NCBI RefSeq assembly: GCF_032062135.1
Contig: NC_092860.1
Span: forward strand, 67,343,105-67,407,104
Direction: 5' to 3'
From: Pyxicephalus adspersus
Taxonomy: Eukaryota > Chordata > Amphibia > Anura > Pyxicephalidae
Length of the DNA stretch: 64,000 nt
A program made the position numbers and the translations under genes. Under the pieces are notes generated by a model. The model did not search any database. It was not told where the DNA came from and saw only the letters and a program-made list of their open reading frames with translations. Positions 1-10,867 of the stretch are shown one piece after another (position 1 is the stretch's first letter; the number at the start of each line of letters is the position of its first letter).

Positions 1-1889
1 ACCTGCAGAACAGCTGGTGAATAGCTTTTCAGTCATCATCAGTGCAGTGCATCTAAACCATGGCTTTGATAGCTTGTGATCCATTAAGAAAGTAAAACTA
101 TAGAAAACGTAACCAGATTAGGTATGGTAAGAAAGGAACTTCAGAAAGGCATACAAAAGCCCTCCAACCAAAACAGAGTATAGAAACGTAAATACCTTCT
201 GTTCTATTAAGGCTCTGGTATGCTGTGCACAAATTTAGTTAGGGACAGTTAAACATTTTTTAGTACCTTTTCACAACTTATATGATCATACTTTTTCATT
301 GGATTTAGTCTTAACATCGAACAAATGTAAACTGACATTTAAACTTACTAGCAACACTCTTCCATGAAGAAGGAGCAAGTTGGCTGCTAGGAAGCTTGGA
401 TAAGACGAGAAAAAGGGGGTCAGCGGATTTCATTTCCAAGGATACTGTTGTGGGTAGGGTGACAGTGTCTCCTTAAGGTATTAAAGCAAGCAGATGCAAC
501 TAGCAAATTTCACTTAAAAAGTAAAGTAAAAGTTTATTATGAAAGACAGCTGGTTAACAGGGTTATTTCTTTAATTAATCAGCATTACTAATTTTGTTGC
601 AAAGATTAGTTTATAATTCCAAAGAAAATATGAAATCAATAAAAAAAAGAAAAAAAAAACAAATGTCTGTTGAATTTTGTTATCCCAAGTAATTAAATTA
701 CTAAATAGTCCTATAGTGGAAATCTAAAAACTGCTCTGGTCCATGAGTAGTAGTTAATGTAGATTATTCAGGTAACAACATCTTTTTCCTATGTGTAATA
801 AAAGCTATCAAATTTAAGAGAAGGAACAGGACAAGCAATTGAAATTTACTAATCTAAGATCTACTGGTAGATCACCAGGACAAAACAGTGAATATACACC
901 ACCTCATGGGGAAAACGCAGTACTGTTGTTTTTATGAGAAAGGATGATACAATTCACATTTTCTTGATAATTTCCTGAATACTTTTACTTTTTTTTTTAA
1001 AGCTTTCTTTTATCGTTAGTCTAAGACAAATTAATGCCTTCTGTCTGTAGAATTAAAAGGATAGCTGCACTATTGTAGACATAATGGCAAGCAGCTATTT
1101 CATGGTTAAATTTCATCTAGTGCCGCGTTTCCTCTGTAAACTGGTATTTCCCCAAGACTGTTTCCTAGCTTGAGTGGCTAACACCCATCATAAGGACCAG
1201 CCAAAGTTAAAGGAGTTAAACTGAGCAAATGGTACTAACCCCCCTCCCTTCCCTCGAGAAAAAAAAAATACATTACCAGCCTCATGACTCTTCTGTAAAA
1301 GTTTTGAGTCAGTCAACTCCTAGACTGGATAACTTTTTTCTTGAAAATGAGAGTGTCTGAAGTTTCTCCTGGGAAAGAAACACTCTGATTTGCACAGCCG
1401 CCAAGACTAGACTCAGATTCTGAAAATGATGAATCATTTTAAGTGACTATTTCTGAAACTTAGGTAAATATCTGAACTGCTGTAATAACTAGATAGCCAA
1501 AGTCACATCATCTGTCAAAGCCTGCATCAACTGTTCACTCAAGAGAAGGTCAGCTAAGAAGGTGTTTGGCCCAGGTATCCAGGCCCAGAGTGTTCTGGAA
1601 GGAATGGGTGGGCCAGGCTCCCTCTTTTGGGCCACAGAATAGCTAGGTAGAACTAGGCTGATAATAAAAGAGAGCAGGTCTTTGAGACTGTGTCACACTT
1701 ACCTCCTCTCTAAAGCGCCAGCGCCTCTTTTCTGCGCATGCTGGCAGTTCTGACCCTGCTTTTCCAAGTTTTATCAGTTTCACCCATCCTGCTGGACAAT
1801 TAGGAAATAGCCACTTAATCACCCCTGCCTTTTTAGCTAGCTCAGACACAGCACACACAGTGTTCGTGCAACGTGTCTCCACTGGGGTC
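1..1889. other. Intergenic DNA, nothing recognised
   Basis: AT-rich non-coding sequence with short A- and T-runs. I see no exon-like open frame with family similarity, no RNA gene and no recognisable repeat end. It lies about 22 kb downstream of the ELL stop codon. Confidence 0.5.
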
Positions 1890-2330
1890 GAGCCCCCTAG
1901 TGTTGCTGAGCATTTCTTCTACACCTGTTGATTAATTCAGTGCTTTCCCTGTCCAGCTCCTATGTTAACCCCATATTGCACAGTCTGGTGTTGCCCTGTG
2001 TCTGGGGTGGTCACTAGTGTCTATTTCTTGACCCTTGGCTTGTTAATAACCTTTCCTGCTTTCTGCCTGCCCCGACCTTGGTACCGTTCATCATCCTGCC
2101 CTCCCTAGTGTGCCCAAGGACTGCAACCTGGCAGTAACTAGCACTTCAACATCCTTACCACTGGAGGCTCTGGAGACGACCTGGTTGCTGCTTAGATTCT
2201 GTGCCTTGGCCCTTCTCATGGCTCACACCACTTCTGTACAAGCCGTAGCACCCCCTAGAGGCTGTCGCCCCGAGCGTGAAGGATTGGGGGAGGCTAAATT
2301 TGTGCTTTTCCCGGCGAGGTAAAACCAGGA
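1890..2330 (+). mobile_element. Possible Ty3/gypsy LTR remnant
   Basis: The segment around 2118-2210 (a caacctggcagta motif, then aggctctgg.ga.gacc and tgcttagattctg) matches, with a few changes, the segment at 6089-6170 in the 3' end of the gypsy element described below. The CT-rich upstream text with repeated tgacc/ttggct words also resembles the 5' LTR of that element. No second LTR, target duplication or protein frame is visible here. Most likely a degraded LTR of a related family, but this rests on a short match. Confidence 0.35.
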
Positions 2331-2884
2331 ACATTGATTTGTGTTGATGCACAGAGCACCCTGAAAGTCCAAAATACATCTCTGCAGCAAGTGTTTGATG
2401 CTAACCCTTCAAACACACTTAATGCTCAACACTCTTACTTGGTATTGCATTTTGACAAAACATTTAATAAATGTTTGTCTTGGTTAAAATAATTTTCACA
2501 CTTTACAAATTGTAATCAGACTTTTCAAAACACCAGTTTTCACCCTGGATCAGTGTTCAAATCTTTTTATCTAGTCAATTAAGAAGGGGCCACTAGGATA
2601 GTGAGTGCTCCCTATCAGAGAACAATGTTTACATGAAATTATCCTAAAATTTAAAGATAGATGCTATCCTATTGATGATTTGCCGTGGAGAAAAAAAATC
2701 TAAATTGACCAAGTAGGAAGGTAAAGGTTATCATATGGGCAGATTGTTACAAGTACCTTTAGTATCTCAATATCATCAATTTTTTTTTCAGAATATTGGA
2801 ATGTGGCATAAGACTCTTGCAGCTATTACTGTCTAGGGAAAATTAAAATGACAGCTAAGAACAGAGTAGCCTGACATATATTTT
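2331..2884. other. Intergenic DNA, nothing recognised
   Basis: AT-rich single-copy-looking sequence between two repeat fragments. No coding or RNA feature is seen. Confidence 0.45.
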
Positions 2885-3425
2885 CTAAACATTTTTTGGG
2901 TCAATAGGTTTAGAAAAGTTAATCTGTAAATAGATAGAAAACTGGCTAAAAGACTGCATCCAGAGAGTAGTGATTAATGTTTCATACTCTGAATGGTCTA
3001 AGGTTATTAGTGGTGTACCCCAGGGTTCAGTGTTGGGAACTTTAATGTTTAAGATTTTTATGAATGATATAGAGTTTTGGATCAAAAGTACAATTTCTGT
3101 GTTTGCAGATGACACAAAACTATGTAATGGATTTAAGTCCATACAGGATGTCTATAATCTACAAGCAGACCTGGATGTACTGTTTGATTGGGCAGTTAAG
3201 TGGCAAATGATATTTAATATAGATAAATGTAAAATTATGCACTTGGGAGCTAACAAACATGCATGCTTCATACTGTCCAGGGGGAATACATTCGGAGGAG
3301 TCAGAAGTAGAAAAGGATTTAAGGGTTCTGGTAGATCATTAATATTAGGCTTAATATTAGGATGCAATGCCAAGCTGAAATATCTAAAGCTAGCAAAGTA
3401 CTTTCTTGTATATAATCTTGTATAG
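2885..3425 (+). pseudogene. CR1-type LINE reverse transcriptase fragment (plus strand)
   Basis: The 151-codon frame at 2970-3425 contains two reverse transcriptase signatures of non-LTR elements: SGVPQGSVLG (palm motif) and FADDTKL (the catalytic F-x-DD motif). These are followed by [16 protein letters not shown] and a KCKIMHLGAN motif. That order is typical of the CR1/L2/Rex1 group. The endonuclease and the 3' end are missing from this piece. Upstream codons (from about 2893) are still LINE-like but hold stops. At least three other fragments of the same family lie in the window (6525-7092, 21098-23345, 53365-54340), and they share the [22 protein letters not shown] block almost word for word. 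Non-functional remnant; the exact clade is not certain. Confidence 0.8.
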
Positions 3426-3472
3426 TATCTTGTATATAATCTTGTATAATATAATATATATATATTACATTA
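3420..3472. repeat. Short (cttgtata)/(ta) tandem repeat
   Basis: Three imperfect copies of tcttgtata run into a TATATA tract. The repeat grew from the LINE word tttcttgtat at the end of the preceding fragment and is the insertion site of the next MITE. Confidence 0.6.
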
Positions 3473-3598
3473 CAGGTTGACAATAGAAAATCCGGCCATC
3501 GATAATCCGGATCCTTCAATTTCCCGACATGAAAATCTGATCGCATTTTCAATACAGAGGTTGCAGTACACAGTACCGGATTTTTGATTGTCAACCTG
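3473..3598. mobile_element. Tigger/pogo-like MITE, 126 bp
   Basis: The element begins CAGGTTGACAAT and ends ATTGTCAACCTG, so it has a perfect inner terminal inverted repeat. The match extends further inward as AAAATCCGG / CCGGATTTTT. It is flanked on each side by TA (3471-3472 and 3599-3600), the target duplication of Tc1/mariner/pogo elements. It is too short to encode a transposase. Confidence 0.75.
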
Positions 3599-3639
3599 TA
3601 TATATAATATATTATATTTCTTGTATTTAGGATTCTTGT

Positions 3640-4330
3640 ATGGAGGAATAGACTTGAAAGATTAAGACAATTTGCTTTAACATGGAAAAAATTCCTTCCT
3701 GATTCCATGAGGCAAACGGATGTTCCCTGGATCAAAGGTCACTGGGATTTTTACTTTAAAGCCCTAATACCCAGTTATATTTTGTGCTTCTAGACAAACA
3801 TCCAGCTTTTTCCTAAAGCAATCTATAGTAGTTGCTGAAACTACTTCCTGAGGGAACCTTTTCTACAATTTCACAGACCTCACAGTTTCCAAAGAATCCC
3901 TTCCTTATCCAGAGCTTAAACTTTTTTTCTCTAGATGCAAACAGTGCCTTCTTGTTCTTTGTAATAATCTCAAAGTGAATAATGGGGAAGAGAGTTATCT
4001 ATATGGACCATTTATATATTTATACAGGGTCATCATATCCCCCTTAAATGTCTCTTCTCAAGGGAGAATAGATTCAGTTCAGCTAATCTCTGCTCATAGC
4101 TGAGCTCCTGGTTCCTTTTTAATAATTTAGTTACCCTTCTCTGCACTCTCTCCAATTCCACAATGTCCTTTTTGTGAACTGGTGCCCAAAACTGGACTGC
4201 ACATTCCAGACGTGGTCTGACCAATGCTTTGTACAGGGGCAGGATAATGTCTCCATCTCTGCAGTCTATTCCTCTTTTGATACAAGAAAGTATTTTCCTA
4301 GCTTTTGATATTGCAGCTTGGCATTGCATG
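3640..4330 (-). pseudogene. CR1-type LINE 3' end (minus strand)
   Basis: On the minus strand, 4329-4033 reads as a 98-codon frame. It starts with ISKARKILSCIKRGIDCR and continues with PRLECAVQFWAP, LERVQRRVTKLL and YEQRLAELNLFSLEKRHLRG. This is the conserved region after the reverse transcriptase of the CR1/L2/Rex1 group. Below 4033 the reading continues with stops through the usual tail words (GDM..LYKYI, KFKLWIRKGFFGN). It lies head to head with the plus-strand fragment at 2885-3425, and both break near the same LINE word (ctttcttgtat). Confidence 0.75.
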
Positions 4331-4677
4331 CTGTTATTAGCCGATTTGGACGGCTGCTACCAATCCACCCACGCTAAAACAACAAATGATATTGCTACCA
4401 AGGCTATTGACAATTTGTCTAATCTATGCACTCCCACTTTCCTCTTGATGTTTTAAGCTTCCACCTGATGCTTTAATCAAGAACCCTGTTGACTGTCAGT
4501 ACCAACATACGTTTCTACATAGTAGCCACAGACGGTACTGGCTATCTAATTCAGATGCCCAAATACACCCATGGCATATATATGGAACTACCTCTGATTG
4601 GGTACACTAAAATTAACATAATCAATACCATCTGATAACTAAGATCTGGATATAAATATATGTTTATAGTGGGACTC

Positions 4678-4721
4678 AATCCTCTGAGGAAGCCCCTCTT
4701 GGGGCGAAACCTGTCGGGGTT
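4678..4721 (+). ncRNA. Hammerhead-ribozyme-like motif 1
   Basis: Stem I is formed by aatcct (4678-4683) and ggggtt (4716-4721), six pairs including G-U. The core CTGAGGA (4684-4690, consensus CUGANGA) follows directly. One unpaired A is next, then stem II gcccc/ggggc closed by tctt, and GAAA at 4706-4709. Stem III is minimal (AC..GU with a two-base loop), and a GUC cleavage triplet ends at 4715. The extra A before stem II departs from the textbook core. Such mini-hammerheads with very short stem III are known from Penelope-like and other retroelements. Cleavage activity is not shown. Confidence 0.5.
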
Positions 4722-4730
4722 CTGGGATAC

Positions 4731-5387
4731 TGTCACAGATTCACGCAAATCCAGGTCACCTGTGCCTCCTTCTTGCTCACCTTCCTTGCAGCCCCCTGCT
4801 GCCAGCACCATCTCTGCCTATGGATTCATCACTCTGTTTACTTCCTTCTCAAAGTCAGGTGATTCTCTGTCAGCTGCTCTCTTGCCTCAGAGAACCAGAG
4901 TATTCCACAGACGCGCTCCCTCTGCTGGCCAACATCTAAATAACACCTGAGACCATCCCAGCAACAACACTCCCTCTGCTGGTGGGATTGATGTCTGCCA
5001 CTAACTTGATCCACGCCCATCTCCCCTTCTTAAGGAAGTGACCTGGCAACAGGAAGTTGCCTGAACAAGGAGTTCTTTTGACTCTGCTTCCAGGGTACTG
5101 TTGTTTACCTGATTTTCTGTGTTCCAACCCTGGCTTGTTCCTGACTGCTTTTGCTTGCTGCCTGTCCTAACTTCTTGCCTTTTTCCTGACCATCCTTATT
5201 CGCTGCCAGTCCTGACCTTTTGGCTTGTCTGACTACCCTCCTGGATTTCTTTTTTGTACTACGCTTCAGTCCCTGCTTGTTGACAGTCACCTGCCTTGGC
5301 AGGCACGGGGGCCGCACCCTGGCCAGGGGCTTAATGAGCTCCGGGTGACAGAGTGTGTCCACCACTTTGCCTTGTGGAGCGGTGACA
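4731..5387 (+). repeat. 5' LTR of the Ty3/gypsy element
   Basis: A 657-bp segment bounded by the inverted dinucleotide-type ends TGTCAC and GTGACA. The body is rich in ctgacc/ttggct words. The start is fixed by the GATAC target duplication immediately to the left. The end is fixed by the matching GTGACA of the 3' LTR remnant at 6246-6251. Confidence 0.75.
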
Positions 5388-5399
5388 GTTGTTCAGGCC

Positions 5400-6167
5400 A
5401 TGAACCCCGCTGACATTTCTCTGCCTGATTCCATACAGGACCTGCGTGAGCAGATCCAGAAACAAGAGTCACCCCAAGTTAAAGTTGTGGACTTTCTCCA
5501 GAAATGTGATGAACGCCTTAATGAGCTCCAGTCAGCTATTAGCCAATCTCCTGCCTCTGCAACTACAACCCCAGCTCCTCTACCTGGGACTTCTGTACCC
5601 ACTGCAGTTCCAGCCGCTTTGCCGCCATGTTCTACACTTCGGCTTCCAGCCCCCCTCGCTACTCCGGGGACCCCAAACTCTCATACCCGAGATGGCCACT
5701 ATGAGTATCTAGTCATGCCATGTGTACTCTGCATAGCCCCTGTGGTATTCCAAGACTTCCTGTTATATGATTTTGTGAGTGTCTATTTAGATGATATCCC
5801 GGCGTACTCTAAGGATCAATCCTCTCATCAAGACCATGTCAAAACAGTCCTACAATGGCTTCGGCAAAACAGACTGTACACCAAGGAGGAGAAATACCTT
5901 TTTGGGTGCCCTGAAGTTCCGTTCCTGGGCTATATCGTCTCTGCTGAAGGTTTGCAGATGGACCCTGCAAAACTCACTGCCGTTCTAGACTGGCCACAAC
6001 CCCTTGGGCTGAAGCCAATCCAGAGGTTCCAGGGCTTCGCCAGCTATTACAGGCGGTTCATCCGTGACTACTCCTCACTTGTTATTGGCGGGCTCCAACC
6101 TGGCAGTAGCCTGACGCACAACATCCTCACCTCTAGAGGCTCTGGGGAAGACCAAGCTACTACTTAG
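5400..6167 (+). pseudogene. gag-pol fusion frame of the gypsy element
   Basis: From the ATG at 5400 the frame first reads a gag-like N-terminus (a leucine/glutamine-rich stretch, then a Pro/Ala/Thr-rich linker). About 100 codons in, it jumps straight into the middle of a Ty3/gypsy reverse transcriptase. It shows HYEYLVMP, VFQDF, the catalytic YLDDI box, EKYLFGCPEVPFLGYIVS and FQGFASYYRRFIRDYS. The catalytic aspartates of YLDDI are present, but the upstream fingers, the protease and everything after the thumb are missing. The fusion kept the reading frame, which is why a 256-codon product is still open. The gag part is assigned only by position. Confidence 0.8.
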
Positions 6168-6256
6168 ATCCTGCACCCCGTGCACGTCTCCACCCATCCA
6201 CAGGGTGGGTGACACAGTGGGTCCCCCACTTTGCTGTGTGGAGTCGTGACAGATAC

Positions 6257-6524
6257 TCTACAGAACAATGTCTACATGAGATAATATATTGACCTGTTAT
6301 TTATCACTTTGATGCTTAATTGTACCACCACCACTAGCATGGAAGGTCTTTGTTAGGGTTAGTGTCACGGTTTTCACCTACTTAAATAAAACTCTAAATC
6401 TTTTAATGGCCTAATAAAGCCTGTGTTTTTCCCCAATATTCCCCTCCTTCCCCCTTTTCGTATTTTAATCCAGGCTAGGCCATATCTACACTATATACCT
6501 AATTAGCCCCCCCCCCCCCCCTCT
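6257..6524. other. Flank of the gypsy insertion, nothing recognised
   Basis: AT-rich sequence that resumes the pre-insertion DNA after the GATAC duplication. It ends in a run of about 14 C (6508-6522). No gene is seen. Confidence 0.4.
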
Positions 6525-7092
6525 TTTTGTAAACATGCTGTTATTAAGTCTATGATCCACCATCACCCGTAGATCCTTTTCCATTTCTGACCCCCTCAAC
6601 TGTATTCCCCCTAAACAGTATGAAGCATGCATGTTGTTAGCCCCCAAGTGCATAACTTTACATTTTTCTATAATAAATGTCATTTGCCACTTGGCTGCCC
6701 AATCAAACAGTACATCCAGGTCTGCTTGTAGAGACTGTATCCTGTATAGACTAAATTCTATTACATAGTTTGGTGTCCTCTGCAAACACAGAAATGGTAC
6801 TTTTAATCCCAAACTATATATTATTTATAAAGATTATAAACAGTAAAGGTCCCAACGCTGAACCCTGGGGTACACCACCTTAGACCCTTTGGAGTATGAA
6901 TCACCACTCCCTGGATTCGGTCTTTAAGCCAGTTCTCTATCTATTTACAGATTGACTTTTCCAAACCTATTGACCCTAACATGCATATTAACCGTCTGTG
7001 GGGTACTGTGTCAAATGCTTTAGCAAAGTCCAGGTACACTATATCAACTGCTATTCCACTGTCTACCTGTTTACCTACTTCCTCATAAAGTA
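6525..7092 (-). pseudogene. CR1-type LINE reverse transcriptase fragment (minus strand)
   Basis: Reading the minus strand from 7092 down gives GKQVDSGIAVDIVYLDFAKAFD, with the LDFAKAFD palm motif. VPHRRL follows. After stops the frame continues as [40 protein letters not shown] and EMEKDLRVMVDH. The FADDTKL box between them is frameshifted. The fragment is cut sharply near 7093, where the 5' end of a Tx1-like L1 (ttccggttccgg) begins, so that L1 probably inserted into this LINE. Confidence 0.8.
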
Positions 7093-7245
7093 TACTTCCG
7101 GTTCCGGGGCCCAATGAGGTAAGCAGTGTTGAGTCACAGCTCAGGCTCCATTGCTGTATCATGCCTGCACTACTTTATTTCAGCTCCCGCACAGTCCAAA
7201 AGGCAGCAGCAGAAGCAGTCAGCCAAGAAGACTGCTCCATCTAAG

Positions 7246-8139
7246 ATGGCCGACGGCTCTGCTGACCACGTGGAAGTCACTACTCATTCAGGTACGGTGG
7301 ATGACTCTGCACACCACTGCCCCAGCATTGATTATCAAAAGCTTGCCAGGGAGGTTTCTCATCAACTACAGCCATGTCACTTAGAAAATTTTAGGGATGC
7401 TTTAGCCCTCCACTTGCAGCCCGTCACTGAAATTGTCAATAAGCATGGGGAGGACATGCATAATCTCCACCAATGTTTTAGTGACTTGGAGGACGAACTG
7501 CTGACGACCCGTACACAGCAGCAGCAGCTATGTGAGCAATATTGTCAACTTAATGAAAAAATGATTGATGTAGAAAACAGATCAGGCCGCAATATTCTCA
7601 GAATAATTGGGGTAGCGGAAACATATAAGGCGCCTGATCTCCACAAGTTATGCTCCTCTACACTTCCTAAAGCTCTGGGACTCAAAGCCCCCCTAAAGGT
7701 GAAATGTGCACATAGATTGAGGCCGTTGCTCCGCAATAGGTCTTCCCCTCGACTGAATATTGCTCAATATCTCAACTTTCTTTTTCTCACTGACAAAATG
7801 CAAACTGTAAAAGGATTTAGAGGGCAGGATCACTTCATTCTAGATGACAGCAGAATATTATTCTTCTCTGAGTACTCGCTGGGGACCTCCAAGTTGTGCA
7901 GGGTCTTCATACTTATCTGCAAACAACTGATAGCACAAGATATTAGATTTGCTTTAATGTACCCAGCGGATCTAAAAATTTTTACTTCAGACCGTGGAAT
8001 CCAAACATTCAAAGACCCTCAAGAGGCGGCATCTTTTGTTAAATTACTTCAGCCTATCCCTTATAAAGCTGCAGAGTCTTCTGGGTCGCCCAGACATGGA
8101 CCGGGTAGGTCCCCACCAGCATCCTTTTCCAGAGTTTGA
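7246..8139 (+). pseudogene. L1 copy A ORF1 (RNA-binding protein)
   Basis: The frame is open from 7126, but the first ATG in a plausible context is at 7246 (KMADG), giving about 297 codons. A heptad-like Leu/Gln-rich stretch (HNLHQCFSDLEDELL..QQQQLCEQYCQLNEKM) suggests a trimerising coiled coil. It is followed by the L1 ORF1 RRM signature ENRSGRNILRIIGVAE, the AHRL motif, and a C-terminal block ending in IRFALMYPADLKIFT (family form IRYSLLYPARLRI). It is the best preserved frame of copy A. L1 ORF1 proteins coat the element RNA and act as nucleic-acid chaperones. Whether this copy was recently active is unknown. Confidence 0.85.
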
Positions 8140-8690
8140 TTGGCCACTTTTGTGCATTCATTTCTTATGCTGCACTACACCAATAATTGCACATTTACTC
8201 TGGGAGCACAGTGGGCACATCTGCCATGGTTTGGCTTACTTTTGTTACTCAGACTGTCCAGAAGATGGAGCCAGTGAACCGCTTTTGGTCACACTGTATT
8301 GTTACTACTGTCCTGTTTTACTTGGTTTATACAAAGCATGGAAGGAAAGATGATCTTTTTTTTTTGTTTTGTCTTATTCACCTTACTACGTTACATGCTC
8401 CCACCACTCTCACTGGGAAAAAAGGAAGATCTTTGAAAGTATTACGATCTGAGACTCTTTTTGTCTTTTTCAACATATTATTTTTTAACTTTGTCTGTTT
8501 TTTTGTTCTTATGTTTGGGGACTTATGTACTTTGCTGGAATATGATGCCCACTACCCATCTTGGTCAATACAAGTTTCTACTGGCGGATGCCCTCTCCCT
8601 GCATGGCTGCTCAGCTGGGACAGCTATGCAGGATTCCTATTGTGTCTTCCTCATACTAGCTTCTCACTCAGTGAATTTAAACCTCTGTGA

Positions 8691-10640
8691 ATGCGGATAG
8701 CAACATGGAACATTAGAAGCTTTCCCTCTCCTACCAAGCAGAGGAAAATTCTGCGCCATTTAAAAAAATTGCAAACAGATGTGGCCATTCTGCAAGAAAC
8801 CCACCTATCCTCCACATTTTTTCTTGTCCTTCGCAAAAGTTGTCTGGGAGAAGTATGGGGGACCCCGGCACAAGGTTGGCGAGCAGGAGTGTTGTACTTG
8901 ATCAACAGGAAATTACAATACACAATACTCTCCAAATCCACTGTACTCTACATGTCTCTGAGGGCAGATGGGATTCCATTTCCCTACAATTCTCGTCAAG
9001 CTCTCTTAAGGTGCGTACACACTTCCAATTTTTATCGTTCCAATCGAACGACAAACTAACGATTGGGCAAAAAATCGTTCGTAAAAAAGTAACCAACGAC
9101 GCCGACGAACGAGGAAAGTCGTTGGAAACGAACGACCGGACCGGCGGATCGGATTGGACGACGATCGTTGAACATCGTTCGTGTGTACGGTCGTTCGTTG
9201 ATCGTCCATGATCTGAGCATGCGTAATGAACGAACGTTCGTTCACTTTCCTGTCGTGCACATAGTTCCTCTATCGCTTAAACGATCGTATCTATTATGTG
9301 TACAATATCTACGAACGATCGTGTCGTTATCTCTATGTGCAGGATCGGTGCTATACGATCGTTCGTATATATCGTGCAGGATCGTTCGTCGTTCATTTTC
9401 CAACGATAATAATTGGAAGTGTGTACGTAGCTTTACATTATTGGCTGTTTAGGGCCCCAACCAAGACAACAGTGCATTCAACAATTCAATATTTACCAAT
9501 CTTCATGGTTTACTGAATACTCCAATGATAGTTGCTGGGATTTCAATGCAGTAATAAATACTGGGGAAGATAGGCTTCCTCCCCCACAGAAACAAGGTAC
9601 TTCCTTATCTAATGACAGATCTTTCCAGTCCTTCATATCAGCTGCTGGATTAGTTGATTTTTGGAGAGACCTCCATCCTTTGGAGCGTGAGTACACGCAT
9701 GTGTCAACAGCACATTCCACGATGTCTAGGAGTGACACCATACTTGTTTCAGATGACTTGCTTTTTAAGGTTGCTTTGGCAGACATACACCCGATAGTGA
9801 TTTTGGACCATGCCCCAGTCACAATTGAATTCCCAGATGGTTTCCTGCATAAAACTGATTTTACCTGGAGATTTCCTGCGTTCCTAGCCAAAGATGAGAT
9901 GTTCCAGTGGACCTTAATACATTGGTGGATGGACTTTGAATTTAACAACACCAAACATAAGTCTAACCCCCAGCTTTACTGGGATGTTGCCTCCACCAAA
10001 AAAGGAAGACAATGAGTAAGTATATGGATGCTTGTGCACAAGCCAGAAAGGCATATGAGGTCTACAAACACTCTCTTACCTCTGCAGATAAGGAAGCTTG
10101 GTTACAGGAAAAAAACGTACATGTGATTTTTGGATCAACCAGTATGATTCCACCATAAGGTCTTACTGTTCGGGGGAATTTTACCGCCTTGGAAATATGT
10201 CAGGGAGGTTGTTGGCTAATTTGGCTGAGGGCTTCAGGGCACCCTCACTTATAGCTGCTATTAGAGACTCACAGAATAGTGTTCAAAAAACTCCAAGAAC
10301 TATTGGCTCTATTTTTGCTTCTTTTTACAAGACTCTGTACACCACACAGGGTAGTGATGTATCATTGGGTCAAGTTTTCTTAGACAGGTTAACTTTTCCC
10401 CATCTAACTGAGGAGGAATTGAATTGTTCAAATTCAGATATAACTGAGGAAGAGGTTTTTTCAGCAATCAAACATTCTGCCAATTGTAAAGCACCAGGAC
10501 CAACTAGTTTACCATCTGAGTTCTTTAAGATCCTAGTAGATAAGGTAGGGCCAACTCTCAAGTCACTTTATAACTACATGTTCTCCTCTTCCACCTACTT
10601 AGAGTCTGGTAACCTGGCATTTATCAAAGTGTTACTTAAA
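8691..10640 (+). pseudogene. L1 copy A ORF2, endonuclease and start of RT
   Basis: 8691 starts MRIATWNIRSF, the usual N-terminus of an L1-type apurinic endonuclease (catalytic N in WNIRS). LQTDVAILQETHL follows, with the catalytic E in QETH. The frame is cut by a MITE at 9009-9431. It resumes with PMIVAGDFNAV (GDFN box) and VILDHAPV (the D-H pair of the SDH box). After frameshifts, 10230-10640 reads SNSDITEEEVFSAIKHSANCKAPGP and LPSEFFKIL, the region just before the RT palm. It is broken at VLLKPG by the insertion of L1 copy B. Confidence 0.8.
9006..9434. mobile_element. PIF/Harbinger-like MITE rich in CGTTCG
   Basis: A 423-bp element (9009-9431) with ends AGGTGCGTACACACTTCCAAT and ATTGGAAGTGTGTACGTAGCT, flanked by TTA on both sides (9006-9008 and 9432-9434). 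A three-base TWA duplication is typical of PIF/Harbinger. The interior holds about eleven copies of CGTTCG or its complement CGAACG, far above expectation in this AT-rich region. It has no transposase. Related elements with GTACACAC ends lie at 19029-19355 and 47619-47906. Confidence 0.75.
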
Positions 10641-10867
10641 CCGGGGCGCATGCGCGAAGCAGACAGGCGCATGTGAGAATCCTTAGCCTGCTCCGCTCTA
10701 CACGGGGACAAGCAGGGCTGCAATTGGGCACATCAAGTGGCGGGTTTGGCATTGGGAGGCTCCCTGAGTGCGGAGCAGTATAGAGGGAGGCTTGCAGCTG
10801 GAGAAAATCAGATGCCGACTCACGGTAAGAGCCGGCAGCAGCATGTGTTAACACAGGCAGCCTCAGC

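Larger units (their letters stand above)
4726..6256 (+). mobile_element. Internally deleted Ty3/gypsy LTR retrotransposon
   Basis: The element runs from TGTCAC (4731) to GTGACA (6251) and is flanked by a perfect 5-bp target duplication GATAC (4726-4730 and 6252-6256). The 5' LTR spans about 4731-5387 and has the same TGTCAC..GTGACA ends. A shortened 3' LTR ends at 6251: the word GTGACA.AGTG.GTCC..CACTTTGC.TGTGGAG..GTGACA is shared by both LTR ends. Between the LTRs lies one open frame joining gag and pol parts. Protease, RNase H and integrase are absent, so this is a deletion derivative unable to move on its own. The Ty3/gypsy assignment rests on the reverse transcriptase motifs. Confidence 0.85.

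Noticed and set aside
1643..2379. Frames of 70-79 codons on both strands
   Set aside because: No family likeness. The region looks like LTR-derived non-coding sequence.
8994..9516. Frames of 64-123 codons between the L1 endonuclease halves
   Set aside because: They run through the inverted-repeat MITE. The open frames come from its CGTTCG words, not from coding selection.
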